Of a stretch of 57,895 nucleotides of DNA, positions 24,418 to 34,256 are shown piece by piece. Each line of letters starts with the position of its first letter. Position 1 is the first letter of the stretch. The position numbers and the translations under genes were made by a program. This DNA is from Opitutia bacterium (lineage in GTDB: Bacteria > Verrucomicrobiota > Verrucomicrobiia > Opitutales > Opitutaceae), in the NCBI GenBank assembly GCA_947474365.1, contig CANJIU010000058.1, positions 1 to 57,895 on the forward strand. Direction: 5' to 3'. Below the pieces are notes generated by a model. The model was given only the letters and a program-made list of their open reading frames with translations. It did not search any database and had not been told where the DNA came from.

Positions 24418-25149
24418 ATGGGACGTCAATGGCTCCACGCAAAGCGCGCAATCGTCAACCTGAAGAAGGGTCAGGTTGTTCAGAAACTCGTCAAAGAAAT
24501 CACCGTCGCAGCCAAGCTAGGCGGTGGTGATCTTGAGGCGAATGCCCGGCTTTTCGCCGCGGTGGAAAAAGCCAAGAAAGCGAGTGTAACCCGCGACGTG
24601 ATCCAGCGGGCGATTGCCAAGGGAGCCGGCGCCGGTGGAGAAAGTGCCTCGCTGGAACATGTGGTCTACGAGGGCTATGCGCCGCACAAGGTGCCGCTCA
24701 TCGTCGAGGTGATGACCGACAATCACAATCGCAGCTCAAGCGACCTGCGCGTGCTCTTCAAGAAGGGCCAGCTTGGTGGGGCGGGCAGCAACAAGTTTCT
24801 TTTCGACCACGTGGGAATTGTCGAGGCGCACCATCCCGACGCCAATTCGGATCTTGAAGCGGCCGCAATCGAGGCCGGTGCCAATGAGTTTGAGGCGATT
24901 ACGCACGCGCAGAATGACGATATCCCGGAAGGGCACGCCGGGGCGCGGTTTCTCACCGACCGCACCGCAGTCCATGCAGTCGCCACCTGGCTGAAGCAAA
25001 ACAGCTGGGCCGTCACCACCGCCGAGTTGGGCTATGTCGCCAAGATGTATCCCGAACTCGACGACACGCAGCGCGCTGAAGTCGGCGAATTTCTGCAGGC
25101 AATCGAAGACAACGACGACGTCCAGCGCGTTTGGGCTGCGGTCAGGTAG
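24418..25149 (+). CDS. YebC/PmpR-family regulator, YeeN-like subgroup
   Basis: A 243-residue member of the YebC/PmpR (TACO1) family, proteins that bind DNA or the ribosome to modulate expression of selected genes (proposed to relieve polyproline stalling). The start MGRQWLHAKRAIVNLKKG matches the YeeN/YebC-II subgroup, which begins MGRxW rather than MAGHSKW. The DNNRNR-like segment reads VMTDNHNRSSSDLRVLFKKGQLGGAGSNKFLFDH. It is divergent from dinB, with no ruvC next to it as often found for classic yebC. Confidence 0.9.
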   Translation: MGRQWLHAKRAIVNLKKGQVVQKLVKEITVAAKLGGGDLEANARLFAAVEKAKKASVTRDVIQRAIAKGAGAGGESASLEHVVYEGYAPHKVPLIVEVMTDNHNRSSSDLRVLFKKGQLGGAGSNKFLFDHVGIVEAHHPDANSDLEAAAIEAGANEFEAITHAQNDDIPEGHAGARFLTDRTAVHAVATWLKQNSWAVTTAELGYVAKMYPELDDTQRAEVGEFLQAIEDNDDVQRVWAAVR

Positions 25150-25168
25150 CCGGGGCTCCGCGCTTCGG

Positions 25169-26086
25169 TCACGAGCGAAACTTCAACTCCCGCGACGGCT
25201 CGCGGCCGTGTCCGGTCAGCACCAGGCGATCGTCAAGGATGCGTGCAGTTGCAAACGCCGTCGTGTCCGCCGTCTCGACCATGCCTTTCATGGTCACAAA
25301 CGGTACGCCACTCTTTACCCCGAAAGCGCCGGCGTGGTTGTGCCCGTTGATCCAGGCGACCACCTGCGGGTGACGCTCAATCAAGGCGAGCACTGCCGCT
25401 GCATTCCAAAGATTGTGTTCGTTTTCGGGGTAGACGGGATGGTGCGCGAAAATGACAACCTTTTCCGTCGCGGCGCGCGCGCTGGCCAGGGTTTGTTCCA
25501 ACCAGGTGAGCTGCTTCTTGCCGATGGCACCATTCCACGGCTTGGCCTGCCGCACCTTCGCCTTTTGCAGCTGCGTGAGTTCGATTTCAGCCTCCGATTG
25601 TTCGCGGGTACCGGCGGCATGCGCATAGGTGCTCACGTCATTCGTATCGAGCACTACAAAGCGGAATCCGTGGTGGGAAAATGCTCCGTAGCGCCACGCC
25701 ATCCCAAGCCGTCCGGGGACCGCGGTCTTTTGCTCGTCCAGCACTTCGAAGTCGTGATTGCCCAGGAGTTGATGCCAGCGATGCCGGCTGGAGGTGAGAG
25801 GTCGGCTGATCGCGTCGAAGCTCTTCCACTCCCGATCGATGAGATCACCGAGATGCACGCAGAAGGCCAGATCGCGACCGTTGAAGTGGTCGACGGCTTC
25901 TCCGAGCCGGGCGATCGATTTGCGGTAGAACCGGGTTCCCTTCGCATCGACGTCGGCATATTGCGCGTCGGCCACGAGACCGATTTCAAAGCCCTGTTCT
26001 ACGGCGCCACGCACCATCAACGGTGCGCCCGCCACCGCTCCCACGGTCGCACCGATAAATGCGCGCCGGCTAATCCGAGGTTTCAT
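25169..26086 (-). CDS. Exported metallophosphoesterase, ADP-ribose/CDP-alcohol diphosphatase-like
   Basis: A 305-residue calcineurin-type phosphoesterase. The N-terminus MKPRISRRAFIGATVGAVAG is a twin-arginine signal, so the protein is probably exported folded. Metal motifs: VADAQYADV (Asp), HLGDLIDR (Asp), LGNHDFE (Asn-His), FAHHPVYP (His) and NGHNHAG (His). VADAQYAD plus these motifs match the Mn-dependent ADP-ribose/CDP-alcohol diphosphatase group. Its start overlaps the stop of the 602-residue gene by four bases. Substrate in the periplasm is unknown. Confidence 0.83.
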   Translation of the reverse strand: MKPRISRRAFIGATVGAVAGAPLMVRGAVEQGFEIGLVADAQYADVDAKGTRFYRKSIARLGEAVDHFNGRDLAFCVHLGDLIDREWKSFDAISRPLTSSRHRWHQLLGNHDFEVLDEQKTAVPGRLGMAWRYGAFSHHGFRFVVLDTNDVSTYAHAAGTREQSEAEIELTQLQKAKVRQAKPWNGAIGKKQLTWLEQTLASARAATEKVVIFAHHPVYPENEHNLWNAAAVLALIERHPQVVAWINGHNHAGAFGVKSGVPFVTMKGMVETADTTAFATARILDDRLVLTGHGREPSRELKFRS

Positions 26087-27891
26087 TTCCGTTCCCAGGG
26101 CATCGCGAGGGTCGGAACCTCGGCGTACCGCTTCATGGTGAGGGTCATTTTCGCGCCCGAACGCGGTTCGATTCGAACCGAAAACGCCCGGGCGTTAATC
26201 GGCTCGCTGCGCCCGTCGCGCTCCAGTTTTTCAAACCGGTGCTCCGCAAATGCGCCGCCCTGCACCACAACGGTGCGCACGGCAGATTCACTCGTGTTCA
26301 CCAAGGTGACGACCGTGGTGCGATCCGTGAGTTCGGAGACGAGCGCGGCGACATCAGACGGCACGCCGGCGCGGTGCCGCTCCGGATCAAAATAGCGCAA
26401 CCGCGCCTGCAGGATTCCTCCGTCGCGCCCGGGAACTAATCCCCCCTGCATCAAATGGGTGAGTGCCGTGATCGAGGCCGGATTGATGCTGAGCATGTTA
26501 TCGGCCAGGCGTCGTTCCGGCGGTGTCTGGTCCGCACGAAACTCAGCGGTTTTGCGGCTCACGCTCTTGAGATCGCGGCGCAGTGCCTCCTCCGGAAATC
26601 CGGAGGACCGGCCCTGCAGATAGTCGAGCCACGAACTCTCTCCGACGCGCGCGGCATCGTCGGCCCGCATCGTGAGATACCAGAGCTCGGCCGCGCCCAC
26701 GTTCCAAGGCTCCTTCTGCCAACCGTACCAGCCGTCGGCGCCATACATCGTGGGATATTCCTTCCTGCCGTCATGCAGTCGGGCGTGGGCGTTCACGGCG
26801 TCCATCATCACACGCCAGGCGTCGGCGTATTTCGCCTCGCCGGTGAGCAACGTCGCATTGGAGAAACCCACGATGGCACGCGGGATCCGGTTGCGGTTTT
26901 CCCGCACGCCTTTGACCGGATTCACTGGCGAGAAACCCCAGCCGTAGGCATTGCCCCACCACTTGCCTTCGGGGCCGCCGATCGTGCCGTCGCGGTAATC
27001 GACGTAGCTCGGCAGGATGCCGTTGTTTTGCTTCATGCGCCCGAGCCATGCTCCCATGTAATCCTCAAGCCACTGTTTGTACTTGCGGTCGCCGGTCACG
27101 AGGAAGGCCGTCGTCGGAAGCGTTGTCGCGCCGAGATTGAGAAAGTGATCGCCGGCGACGTCGGAGTATTCGACGTAGTGCGCGAGGAACTGGGCGTACG
27201 TGTGCTCGCCGTGTTGGGCGACGAACTTTCCCACCTCGAAGGAATCACCCACCCAGTCGACCGCGGTCGCCTTGCGCAGCATTGGCCCCCGGCTGCCATT
27301 TTGCATGCTGCGGATCACTTTCAGCCTGGGATCGTAATTGGGCGCCTCCGGATCCTCTCCCATGTAGAATCCGGCAAACCGCCGCGCCCGCCTCGCATAG
27401 GTTGCATCCCCGGTGCCGAGCGAAAGTCCCATGCGATGGAACAATTGCAGGCCCTCGCCGTGGTGCATCCAGTCGGACTGCACGATGAACTCGTTGTGAT
27501 ACATTCCCTGGCGGGCGATCGGGGTGTCCGTCGTGCGTGCTTCAGTGTACTGTCGGAGCAAGCCCTCGTGGCCCTTGAGGTAGAGGCGCATGATTTCGTC
27601 GTCCGCACCAAGCGCGTGCAGCTCAGGCCAGCCGTTGAAATTTTCAAACGCGTCGTCCGGACCATCGTTCGCTCCCCACCGCACGAAGCACTGGAGGTAC
27701 CCCCGGTCGTCAAAATATTTCGAGTAGAATTCACGGCAGGCGGATACCTGCTCCGCGAGAAGCTGCCGTTCCAACCTGGCCCACGTCGGAACGTCCATCG
27801 GGCTGGCAATGGAAACCGCGGGCAGCGACTCCGCACGCAGCGACGTCAGCGCGGCGACAACGGACCCAACGAGAACGAAAAGACGTTTCAT
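26083..27891 (-). CDS. Exported 602-residue protein, possibly (alpha/alpha)-barrel type
   Basis: Signal peptide in the first 20 residues (MKRLFVLVGSVVAALTSLRA). The body has repeated helix pairs typical of (alpha/alpha)-toroid glycan-active enzymes, with Trp-rich loops (FVRWGANDGPDDAFENFNGWPELHALG; MYHNEFIVQSDWMHHGEGLQLFHRMG) and a beta-rich C-terminal domain (TTVVTLVNTSESAVRTVVVQGG). I cannot assign it to a known lyase or hydrolase family. It is middle gene of a three-gene exported run with a propeller and a phosphoesterase. Confidence 0.65.
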   Translation of the reverse strand: MKRLFVLVGSVVAALTSLRAESLPAVSIASPMDVPTWARLERQLLAEQVSACREFYSKYFDDRGYLQCFVRWGANDGPDDAFENFNGWPELHALGADDEIMRLYLKGHEGLLRQYTEARTTDTPIARQGMYHNEFIVQSDWMHHGEGLQLFHRMGLSLGTGDATYARRARRFAGFYMGEDPEAPNYDPRLKVIRSMQNGSRGPMLRKATAVDWVGDSFEVGKFVAQHGEHTYAQFLAHYVEYSDVAGDHFLNLGATTLPTTAFLVTGDRKYKQWLEDYMGAWLGRMKQNNGILPSYVDYRDGTIGGPEGKWWGNAYGWGFSPVNPVKGVRENRNRIPRAIVGFSNATLLTGEAKYADAWRVMMDAVNAHARLHDGRKEYPTMYGADGWYGWQKEPWNVGAAELWYLTMRADDAARVGESSWLDYLQGRSSGFPEEALRRDLKSVSRKTAEFRADQTPPERRLADNMLSINPASITALTHLMQGGLVPGRDGGILQARLRYFDPERHRAGVPSDVAALVSELTDRTTVVTLVNTSESAVRTVVVQGGAFAEHRFEKLERDGRSEPINARAFSVRIEPRSGAKMTLTMKRYAEVPTLAMPWERK

Positions 27892-27909
27892 TGCGATGCG
27901 GCCGGCAGT

Positions 27910-28815
27910 TCAGCGCAGAATTTCACCCTTCGTCACGTCTCCCGGCACGTCGAGCAATTGGATTTGATTGACCGTCTTGAAATTTACATGGTCCGCGAAT
28001 TCCCAGACGACCTTCTTTTCCGGCGTCAATTCGAAGAAGTGTGGTTGTTTGCCGAGATGGCCATGACCGAGGTAATTGCAGAAGATCGTATTGCCATTGG
28101 GGAGCCGTTGCAGGCCCGCCATCAAGCGCAAGGGATGCCCCGGCAGATCGTTTTCATTCAGCGTCCAGACGATTTTCCCGGCGGGGTTCAACTCGACGAC
28201 CTTGTGCCCGTCGCCGCAGGTGACGAGCATGTTGCGGTTCGGGAGCAGCACGACCTCGTGGACATCGCCGGGCACGGCGATTTCGCGCAGCACCCGGCCA
28301 CCGCCGTCGAGTTCGAGGACTTTGTTTTCGCCCTTGGCCGAGACGAGGTAGTGACCGTCCTTGGTTTTTCGGGTGCCGCGAAATTGATTATGCAGCTTCA
28401 CTGCCGCGGGAGGGACCGGGAGTTTGATCTCCTTCGCAATCTTCCCCGTGCGATCGACTTCGACGATCCGGCACGTGCCGCATTCCACGACCATGACGTT
28501 GCCGTCCGGCAGGGGCTGACAGGCGTGCACCTCGGTTTTCGCGGGAGCCTTGTATTCCCAGACGATTTTCTTCGCCATCGTCATTTCGATCGCACCACCG
28601 GCATGGCAGTAGAGAATGTTTCCATCCGGCAATTTCCAGCAATCCTGCGGGTGCTTTGCCGCGACTTCCCATTCGATTTTTCCGTCGGCGGAGACGATCG
28701 CAACCTTCCCGCCCGCCGAGTCGGTGCAGAGAAAAGGATGCGCGACGGGAGCGGCGCGCAACGTGGAAAGTCCGGCGAGAAGGGCGAACAGGCCCGAAAG
28801 AAAGGGTATATTCAT
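27910..28815 (-). CDS. Exported beta-propeller protein, arylsulfotransferase/PQQ-like
   Basis: A 301-residue secreted protein. Signal peptide residues 1-21, then repeated 40-50 residue blades with WKLPDGNILY, PLPDGNVMVVE, LPNRNMLVTCGDG and LPNGNTIFCNY, each followed by VVWE or IVWE/VWTL type strands. This spacing resembles propellers of arylsulfate-sulfotransferase-like or NHL/WD40-type proteins. No catalytic His pair for sulfotransferases is evident. First gene of the run with the 602-residue protein (18 bases) and the phosphoesterase. Confidence 0.75.
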   Translation of the reverse strand: MNIPFLSGLFALLAGLSTLRAAPVAHPFLCTDSAGGKVAIVSADGKIEWEVAAKHPQDCWKLPDGNILYCHAGGAIEMTMAKKIVWEYKAPAKTEVHACQPLPDGNVMVVECGTCRIVEVDRTGKIAKEIKLPVPPAAVKLHNQFRGTRKTKDGHYLVSAKGENKVLELDGGGRVLREIAVPGDVHEVVLLPNRNMLVTCGDGHKVVELNPAGKIVWTLNENDLPGHPLRLMAGLQRLPNGNTIFCNYLGHGHLGKQPHFFELTPEKKVVWEFADHVNFKTVNQIQLLDVPGDVTKGEILR

Positions 28816-28905
28816 GGGGAAGAGTTGACGATTGTGCGAATTGCGTCGCCCACGCCATCCGAAACTCGTCCCCGGCCACCGGCGATCGCGGCCCGGGGGA
28901 ACGTA

Positions 28906-31900
28906 CTACCGCCGCGGCGGCGAAAGATGACGACGCAACACGTCCGCCAGGCTTTCCGTGGAATAGGGTTTCATCAGGACTTCGCGGACACCTGACATCC
29001 GGATATTCTCTGGGGTGACGGCGGTGCTGTGCCCCGTTGCCAGAACGACGGGGAGATCGGGGCGAAAGGCGCGGATACGCGCGGCGAGCTCAAGCCCCGT
29101 CATCCCGGGCATCGTTTGGTCTGAAAGGATCAGGTGAAAGGCGTGTGGATCCCGCTCCAGCCGAGCGAGTGCCTTCAGCGCATCGGTTTCACTTTCCGCC
29201 GCGTAACCAAGCTGGCACAGGGTCAGTTTCCCCACCCTTGCAATCATCTCCTCGTCATCGACGAGAAGAATCCGTTCGCCGTGGCCCCGAGGAACCGCGT
29301 CATTTGCGGCCGGTCGCGATGCTGGCGCTAACGTTCCCGCCGGCAGAAAGACCTCGAACGTCGTGCCGCTCCCCGGTTCGGTGGTCAGCCGGACGGCTCC
29401 ATGGTGATCGCACACGATGCCGTGCACCACCGAAAGCCCGAGTCCGGTTCCTTCGCCTGGACCTTTGGTGGTGAAGAACGGCTCAAACACCCGATCACGG
29501 ATCGCCGCGTCCATCCCGCTGCCCGTATCACTCACCGTGAGACAGACATACGGTCCGGCCGTGAGCCCGGGAAGCGAATGCGCCAGCGCTTCGTCCACCG
29601 TGACCGCCACGAGCCGGATGGTAAGCCGTCCGGTGCCGTGCCCCATCGCGTGCACGGCGTTCGTTCCCAGATTCATCACGACCTGATGGAGCTGCGACGC
29701 GTTGCCCGGCACCGACGGCAATTCCGATGCGCACTCCTGAACAAACTCGATGGAGCTCGGGCTGGTCGCTCGCAGCAGTTTCACCGCGTCGGCGACGACC
29801 GCACCCGCTTGAACAGGCTCCCAATTCTCCTCGCCGCCACGCGTCCGGCTGAAGGTGAGAATTTGTCGGACGAGTTCGGCGGCTCGGCGGCTGGCCCGAC
29901 TGATCTCATCCAAATAACTGCACAGTTCGGCATTTCCTCCTGCCGCACCTCGGGCCAGCGAAGTGAAGCCATAGATTCCGGAGAGGATATTGTTGAAATC
30001 GTGGGCGATGCCACCCGCCAGCGTGCCGACGGCTTCCAGTTTCTGTGACTGCCGCAGCTGCTGCTCGAGCGCCCGGGTGGCGGTGATGTCGTGGACGAAC
30101 GCGAAATTGTATTCCCGTCCCTCATACTCAAACCAGGTCAGTTTCACTTCGACCGCGATCAGCCGCCCGGATTTGTGCCGTTGGCGGGTCTCAAACGACA
30201 GGCGGCCCTTTTCGCGCAACTCCCGCCAATGCGACGGCCAGCGCTCCTCGGGAAAGTTCGGGTCGAGGTCGGTCACGGACAGATCCATGATTTCCTTTTC
30301 GGTGTAACCCAGCAGGTCGCAGGCGGCCCGGTTCACCCGCAGGATCCGCGCGTCGCGTGCGATCCACAGCGTGGCGACGGAGGCATGTTGGACCGAGAAC
30401 TCGTTCAACCGGAGTGCGGCAAGACCCCGTTCATGTTCCACCCGCGTTCGGAGGGCGTTGATGCCGTAGGCGAGATTGCCGGAGAGTTTGGCGAGGAGTT
30501 CGGTTTCCTCCGCGCCGAAGGCGTCGCGGACCGACGAATAGATCATCAGTGCCCCAATCGTGCGACCGCCGCTGTTGAGAGGAAGCGAGAGCGAGGAGGC
30601 GTAGCCGCGTTTCATCGCGGCGGTCCGCCACGGCGTGTACGTGGGATCGTCGGCCATGTTGCGCATCACCGTGACCTGTCCGGTGCGAATGGCCGTGCCG
30701 GTCGGGCCGCGCCCGCGCTCGTCGTCCGCCCAGGTGATATTGACCGTTTGGAGATAGCCATCGCTGAAACCAAACTGCGCCGCGGGCCGCACGGATCGGG
30801 CCGCATCGTCTTCGGCGAATCCCACCCAGGCCATCTGGTATTCCCCTTCCTCGACGATAATCCGGCAGACGGTTTGCAGCAGGCTGGCTTCGGTGGTGGC
30901 GCGCACGAGTTCCTTGTCGCATTCACTGATCATCCGCAGCGCACGGTTCGTGTGGTGCAGCAAAACTTCCGATTGCTTTCGGTCGGTGACGTCGACCCCG
31001 AATCCGATGACGTTGATCACCACCCCCGCAGCATCGCGGAGCGGCGAAAAGATGGCGTCGATGTCCCGCCTCCCCAGCGTGGGGAATTCGGCACCAATGT
31101 CGTGGCGAACCGTCGCGCCTTTCGCCGCGGCGGCAACGGCCTCCCGGGCATGACGTTTTCCATCCGGCTCCAACCACCCGATCTCCCAAAAAATCCGTCC
31201 CATCACCTCGGCGCGCGACAATCCGGCAAGTGTCAGCGGCGCCTGGTTGATTTCTATTACCTCCCCGGTCAGCGCGAGCACGGCAACCAACCCGAACTGC
31301 GAATCGAGAATCTGCCGGAGGCGGTCGCGTTCGTGCTGCAACGCGTTCTCGGCCTGCTTGCGGGCCGTAATGTTCTTGTGGGAGATGACGGCTCCCGATT
31401 GGGGGCCCGCCAGGCGGGTGACACTCACTTGAAACCAACGCTGTTCAGCGGGGGAATGGCAGGGATACTCCAATTGGAAAAAGTCCCGCGTCCCGGCTAG
31501 TACGTCACGGAGTCCGATGCTGACAGAGGCCGCCTCGGCACTGCCTGGCGATGCCGCCCCCGCCCCGCACACCTGCAGATAATTGGTCCCGACTACGGTC
31601 GCACCAAGGTGCGGCGCGCCGTTATCCGCGGCAAATTGCCGCCACGCGCGGTTGACAGACAGGATGACCGACTTCCGGTCAACGACGGCGATGTGATCGG
31701 CCACGGAGTCGAGCACGAGGGCATTGAATTCATGTTCCTGCCTCAGCGCCTCACTCGCCTGCTTCCGCTCGGTGATGTCCTCCAGTGTCCCGATGGCAAA
31801 CGCGGCGGTTTCGCCGTCCTTCGACATCGAGGCCACATTCAGCCGCCCCCAGACAATGTGCCCTTGCTTGTGCCGGTACCGCTTTTCCAAGGCGTATTCT

Positions 31901-34062
31901 GGAAACGTCCCAGTGGCGAGCTGCTGCACAACCGCTTGCGAGGCGGATATATCGTCCGGATGTGTCACCGACTGGATATCCGTTGCCAACAGCTCGTCTG
32001 CGGTAAAACCGAGAATCTGGCAGAAACGTCGGTTAACACGAACGAACCGGCCGTTCGCGAGGTCGATCAGCGCCACTCCCATTGCGGCCTGTTCGAAAAT
32101 CGCCCGGAACCTCGTTTCGCTTTCGCGCAACGCCGCCAGGTGGTGGAGGGAGCGCGACTCCGCCTGTTCCCGGAACGCCTGCAGGCTCAGCACAAATTCC
32201 GCGAGCAGGACTGTAACGATCGCGAGACTCATCGACAGCCAGAGTAGCATCAGCTGGTGATTGGGTTCGAAGCCCGGCCCCGGATTCCAGGCGAGCGTAA
32301 GTTCCTGTTCACCGACTCGAATCGAATTTATCCGTACAAACGTTGCCGCTCCAGCCCCCGATGAGTCGGTGGAGAAAACGAGATGAGCTGTGTCCAGCCG
32401 TCCCCGCTCGAAGACAGACAGACGCAGCTTCTCCCGGCGCTCGCGAAGCCCCTCCCGGAAGAACACCTCGGTCACAAACGGCGCATACACCCAAGCCCGG
32501 AAGGCGGACCGACGCTCATCCACCGTCGTGAGAGGAGCACCCGGCTGATACACAGGTCGAAAAAGCAGAAACCCCGAACGGCGGGCTGGATCCTGCATCA
32601 AGTTTATCCGCGTCGTGATTTGCGGCGATCCAGAGTCGCGGGCGGCCTCGGCGGCAATGCGGCGGACAGTTTCCGATGCGAGATCCAATCCCAGCGCCGC
32701 TTCATTGCCTGCGACCGGATCGATTGTTGTGACGACGTAGTGTTCGCGACTGCCGGCGGGCGGGCTCTCGATCGCTCGGATGGTGAACTCAGGTGTGCCT
32801 TCCGAACGCACCCGTCGCAGGAACTTATCCGCCTCCTCCACCGGCACCGGATAGACGACGCCAATGCCTTTTATTCCTGGATAGCGGGTCGGGAGCTGGA
32901 GATTTCCGGCAAACTCCTGCCATTCCTTACCTCCGACGTTCGGCACGGCTGTCACAAACCCGGCCGCTCCCCGCAGTGCATCCGCATAGGCCGTCAGACG
33001 CAGCTCAATCGCGTGCCGGGCATTTTCTGTGAGCCGGGAAAAATCCTCCGCATTGGCGCGCTCCTGTTGTTCATGTGCGAGGGCGAAGATCATTCCGCCG
33101 GCAGCCCACCCGCCGAGCAGCAAGATCAGCGGCAACCGCCGCGACAGGCTTCGGCGCGCGTGGATCGCGGGCAGGAGGAGGGCGACCAACGCCACCGCCA
33201 TGAGGAGAAATTGCAGGGTGAGATCGTTGCGCCCGATAGTACCGATAACAAAGGGACCCTTTCCCCGGAGCGCCGAGAACGTGATCAGGCAGGCAAACAG
33301 AAACGCCGCCCATCGGGCTCCCAAGGCGTCGAACCAAATCGTGGCGAGCAGCAGGACGGGGAACAGTACCGCGAGGAATCTGATTCCGCCGGGCCATTCA
33401 AATACGAGCCAATCGGCCGCCACAATCGCGCCTAGCAGCATCCCATGACGAAAAAGATTCGGCGTCTGGGCCGATTGCAGCCGACGCACGAGTTCGGGGG
33501 CACTGAGCAACAGTGGCAACGAAAACATAATCCCAATCGCATCCCCCGCCCACCAATGGAGCCACAAATGGGAAAAATCCGCCGCGGTGACGAAACCCAG
33601 CCCTGTGCTGCCGCCTACGCCGACGGTTGCCGCAATCGCCGGCGCCGTCAGTGCCACCAATACGCAACCGCCGGCCTCGCCAAATCGTCCGAACAATTTC
33701 TGCCGGTGGTCTTGACTCCAGCGCCACAGCAACGCCCCGCTCCATGCTCCCAACGCCCGACCGGCGGCAGCGAGGCCCGCCGCTTGGAAAACCCGAACTG
33801 CGCCCAAATCGAAACCGGCCAGCCAGTACGACGGCAATCCACCGATTATGATCACGGGGAGCATCCGACTACCGTAGGTCATCACGAGCCAAATGCCCAA
33901 ACCGGCCGTCAACCAGATCGGCGCGATCCCCCCGGCCTGTCGCGCCGTCCAATGGACGAGCCCGAACAGGCTGCTGTAAGCCAGAAACGCCAGCAGAAAC
34001 ACCCACGACATCTGCCCCCGGCCCCGGTCAGGGGAGGTCACGTTGATGTCAGCGGGCAACAT
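28906..34062 (-). CDS. Large hybrid sensor histidine kinase (MASE1-CHASE-PAS-GAF-HK-receiver)
   Basis: A 1,718-residue membrane-bound kinase. About residues 18-330 form a MASE1-type multi-helix sensor; 345-560 a CHASE domain (LTENARHAIELRLTAYADALRGAAGF); a last membrane helix near 610. Then PAS domains at about 648-770, 785-905 and 912-1035, a GAF domain at 1048-1195, and another PAS at 1210-1330. The kinase has the H box AGGIAHDFNNILSG with His near 1354, an N box near 1468, and G boxes (SDTGSGMD; GTGLGLSV). A receiver with VDDEE and LSDQTMPGMTG occupies about 1595-1715. It lacks Hpt and DNA-binding output, so its signal must pass elsewhere. It is divergent from a PQQ-propeller gene. The start may be the internal Met at 34011. 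Confidence 0.9.
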   Translation of the reverse strand: MLPADINVTSPDRGRGQMSWVFLLAFLAYSSLFGLVHWTARQAGGIAPIWLTAGLGIWLVMTYGSRMLPVIIIGGLPSYWLAGFDLGAVRVFQAAGLAAAGRALGAWSGALLWRWSQDHRQKLFGRFGEAGGCVLVALTAPAIAATVGVGGSTGLGFVTAADFSHLWLHWWAGDAIGIMFSLPLLLSAPELVRRLQSAQTPNLFRHGMLLGAIVAADWLVFEWPGGIRFLAVLFPVLLLATIWFDALGARWAAFLFACLITFSALRGKGPFVIGTIGRNDLTLQFLLMAVALVALLLPAIHARRSLSRRLPLILLLGGWAAGGMIFALAHEQQERANAEDFSRLTENARHAIELRLTAYADALRGAAGFVTAVPNVGGKEWQEFAGNLQLPTRYPGIKGIGVVYPVPVEEADKFLRRVRSEGTPEFTIRAIESPPAGSREHYVVTTIDPVAGNEAALGLDLASETVRRIAAEAARDSGSPQITTRINLMQDPARRSGFLLFRPVYQPGAPLTTVDERRSAFRAWVYAPFVTEVFFREGLRERREKLRLSVFERGRLDTAHLVFSTDSSGAGAATFVRINSIRVGEQELTLAWNPGPGFEPNHQLMLLWLSMSLAIVTVLLAEFVLSLQAFREQAESRSLHHLAALRESETRFRAIFEQAAMGVALIDLANGRFVRVNRRFCQILGFTADELLATDIQSVTHPDDISASQAVVQQLATGTFPEYALEKRYRHKQGHIVWGRLNVASMSKDGETAAFAIGTLEDITERKQASEALRQEHEFNALVLDSVADHIAVVDRKSVILSVNRAWRQFAADNGAPHLGATVVGTNYLQVCGAGAASPGSAEAASVSIGLRDVLAGTRDFFQLEYPCHSPAEQRWFQVSVTRLAGPQSGAVISHKNITARKQAENALQHERDRLRQILDSQFGLVAVLALTGEVIEINQAPLTLAGLSRAEVMGRIFWEIGWLEPDGKRHAREAVAAAAKGATVRHDIGAEFPTLGRRDIDAIFSPLRDAAGVVINVIGFGVDVTDRKQSEVLLHHTNRALRMISECDKELVRATTEASLLQTVCRIIVEEGEYQMAWVGFAEDDAARSVRPAAQFGFSDGYLQTVNITWADDERGRGPTGTAIRTGQVTVMRNMADDPTYTPWRTAAMKRGYASSLSLPLNSGGRTIGALMIYSSVRDAFGAEETELLAKLSGNLAYGINALRTRVEHERGLAALRLNEFSVQHASVATLWIARDARILRVNRAACDLLGYTEKEIMDLSVTDLDPNFPEERWPSHWRELREKGRLSFETRQRHKSGRLIAVEVKLTWFEYEGREYNFAFVHDITATRALEQQLRQSQKLEAVGTLAGGIAHDFNNILSGIYGFTSLARGAAGGNAELCSYLDEISRASRRAAELVRQILTFSRTRGGEENWEPVQAGAVVADAVKLLRATSPSSIEFVQECASELPSVPGNASQLHQVVMNLGTNAVHAMGHGTGRLTIRLVAVTVDEALAHSLPGLTAGPYVCLTVSDTGSGMDAAIRDRVFEPFFTTKGPGEGTGLGLSVVHGIVCDHHGAVRLTTEPGSGTTFEVFLPAGTLAPASRPAANDAVPRGHGERILLVDDEEMIARVGKLTLCQLGYAAESETDALKALARLERDPHAFHLILSDQTMPGMTGLELAARIRAFRPDLPVVLATGHSTAVTPENIRMSGVREVLMKPYSTESLADVLRRHLSPPRR

Positions 34063-34256
34063 TAAGGAGAGGGAGGTAGATTCTGGCCGGGGCGCCTCTT
34101 TGATATCGACGCGTTTGCTGGTAGTTCATCTTCAAAGCAGATTACGGTTCGCTACACCGATTGAACCGGAAGTTCTCGCTCCCCGCTCCACTTGCCACTG
34201 TTTTCCCGTAACGCCCCCTTCGCCACGCGTCCGCCTCGTTTCTCAAAATTCCTTCC

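Noticed and set aside
26455..28995. 846-codon plus-strand frame
   Set aside because: It is antisense to three genes with signal peptides and clear structure; no motif is seen in it.
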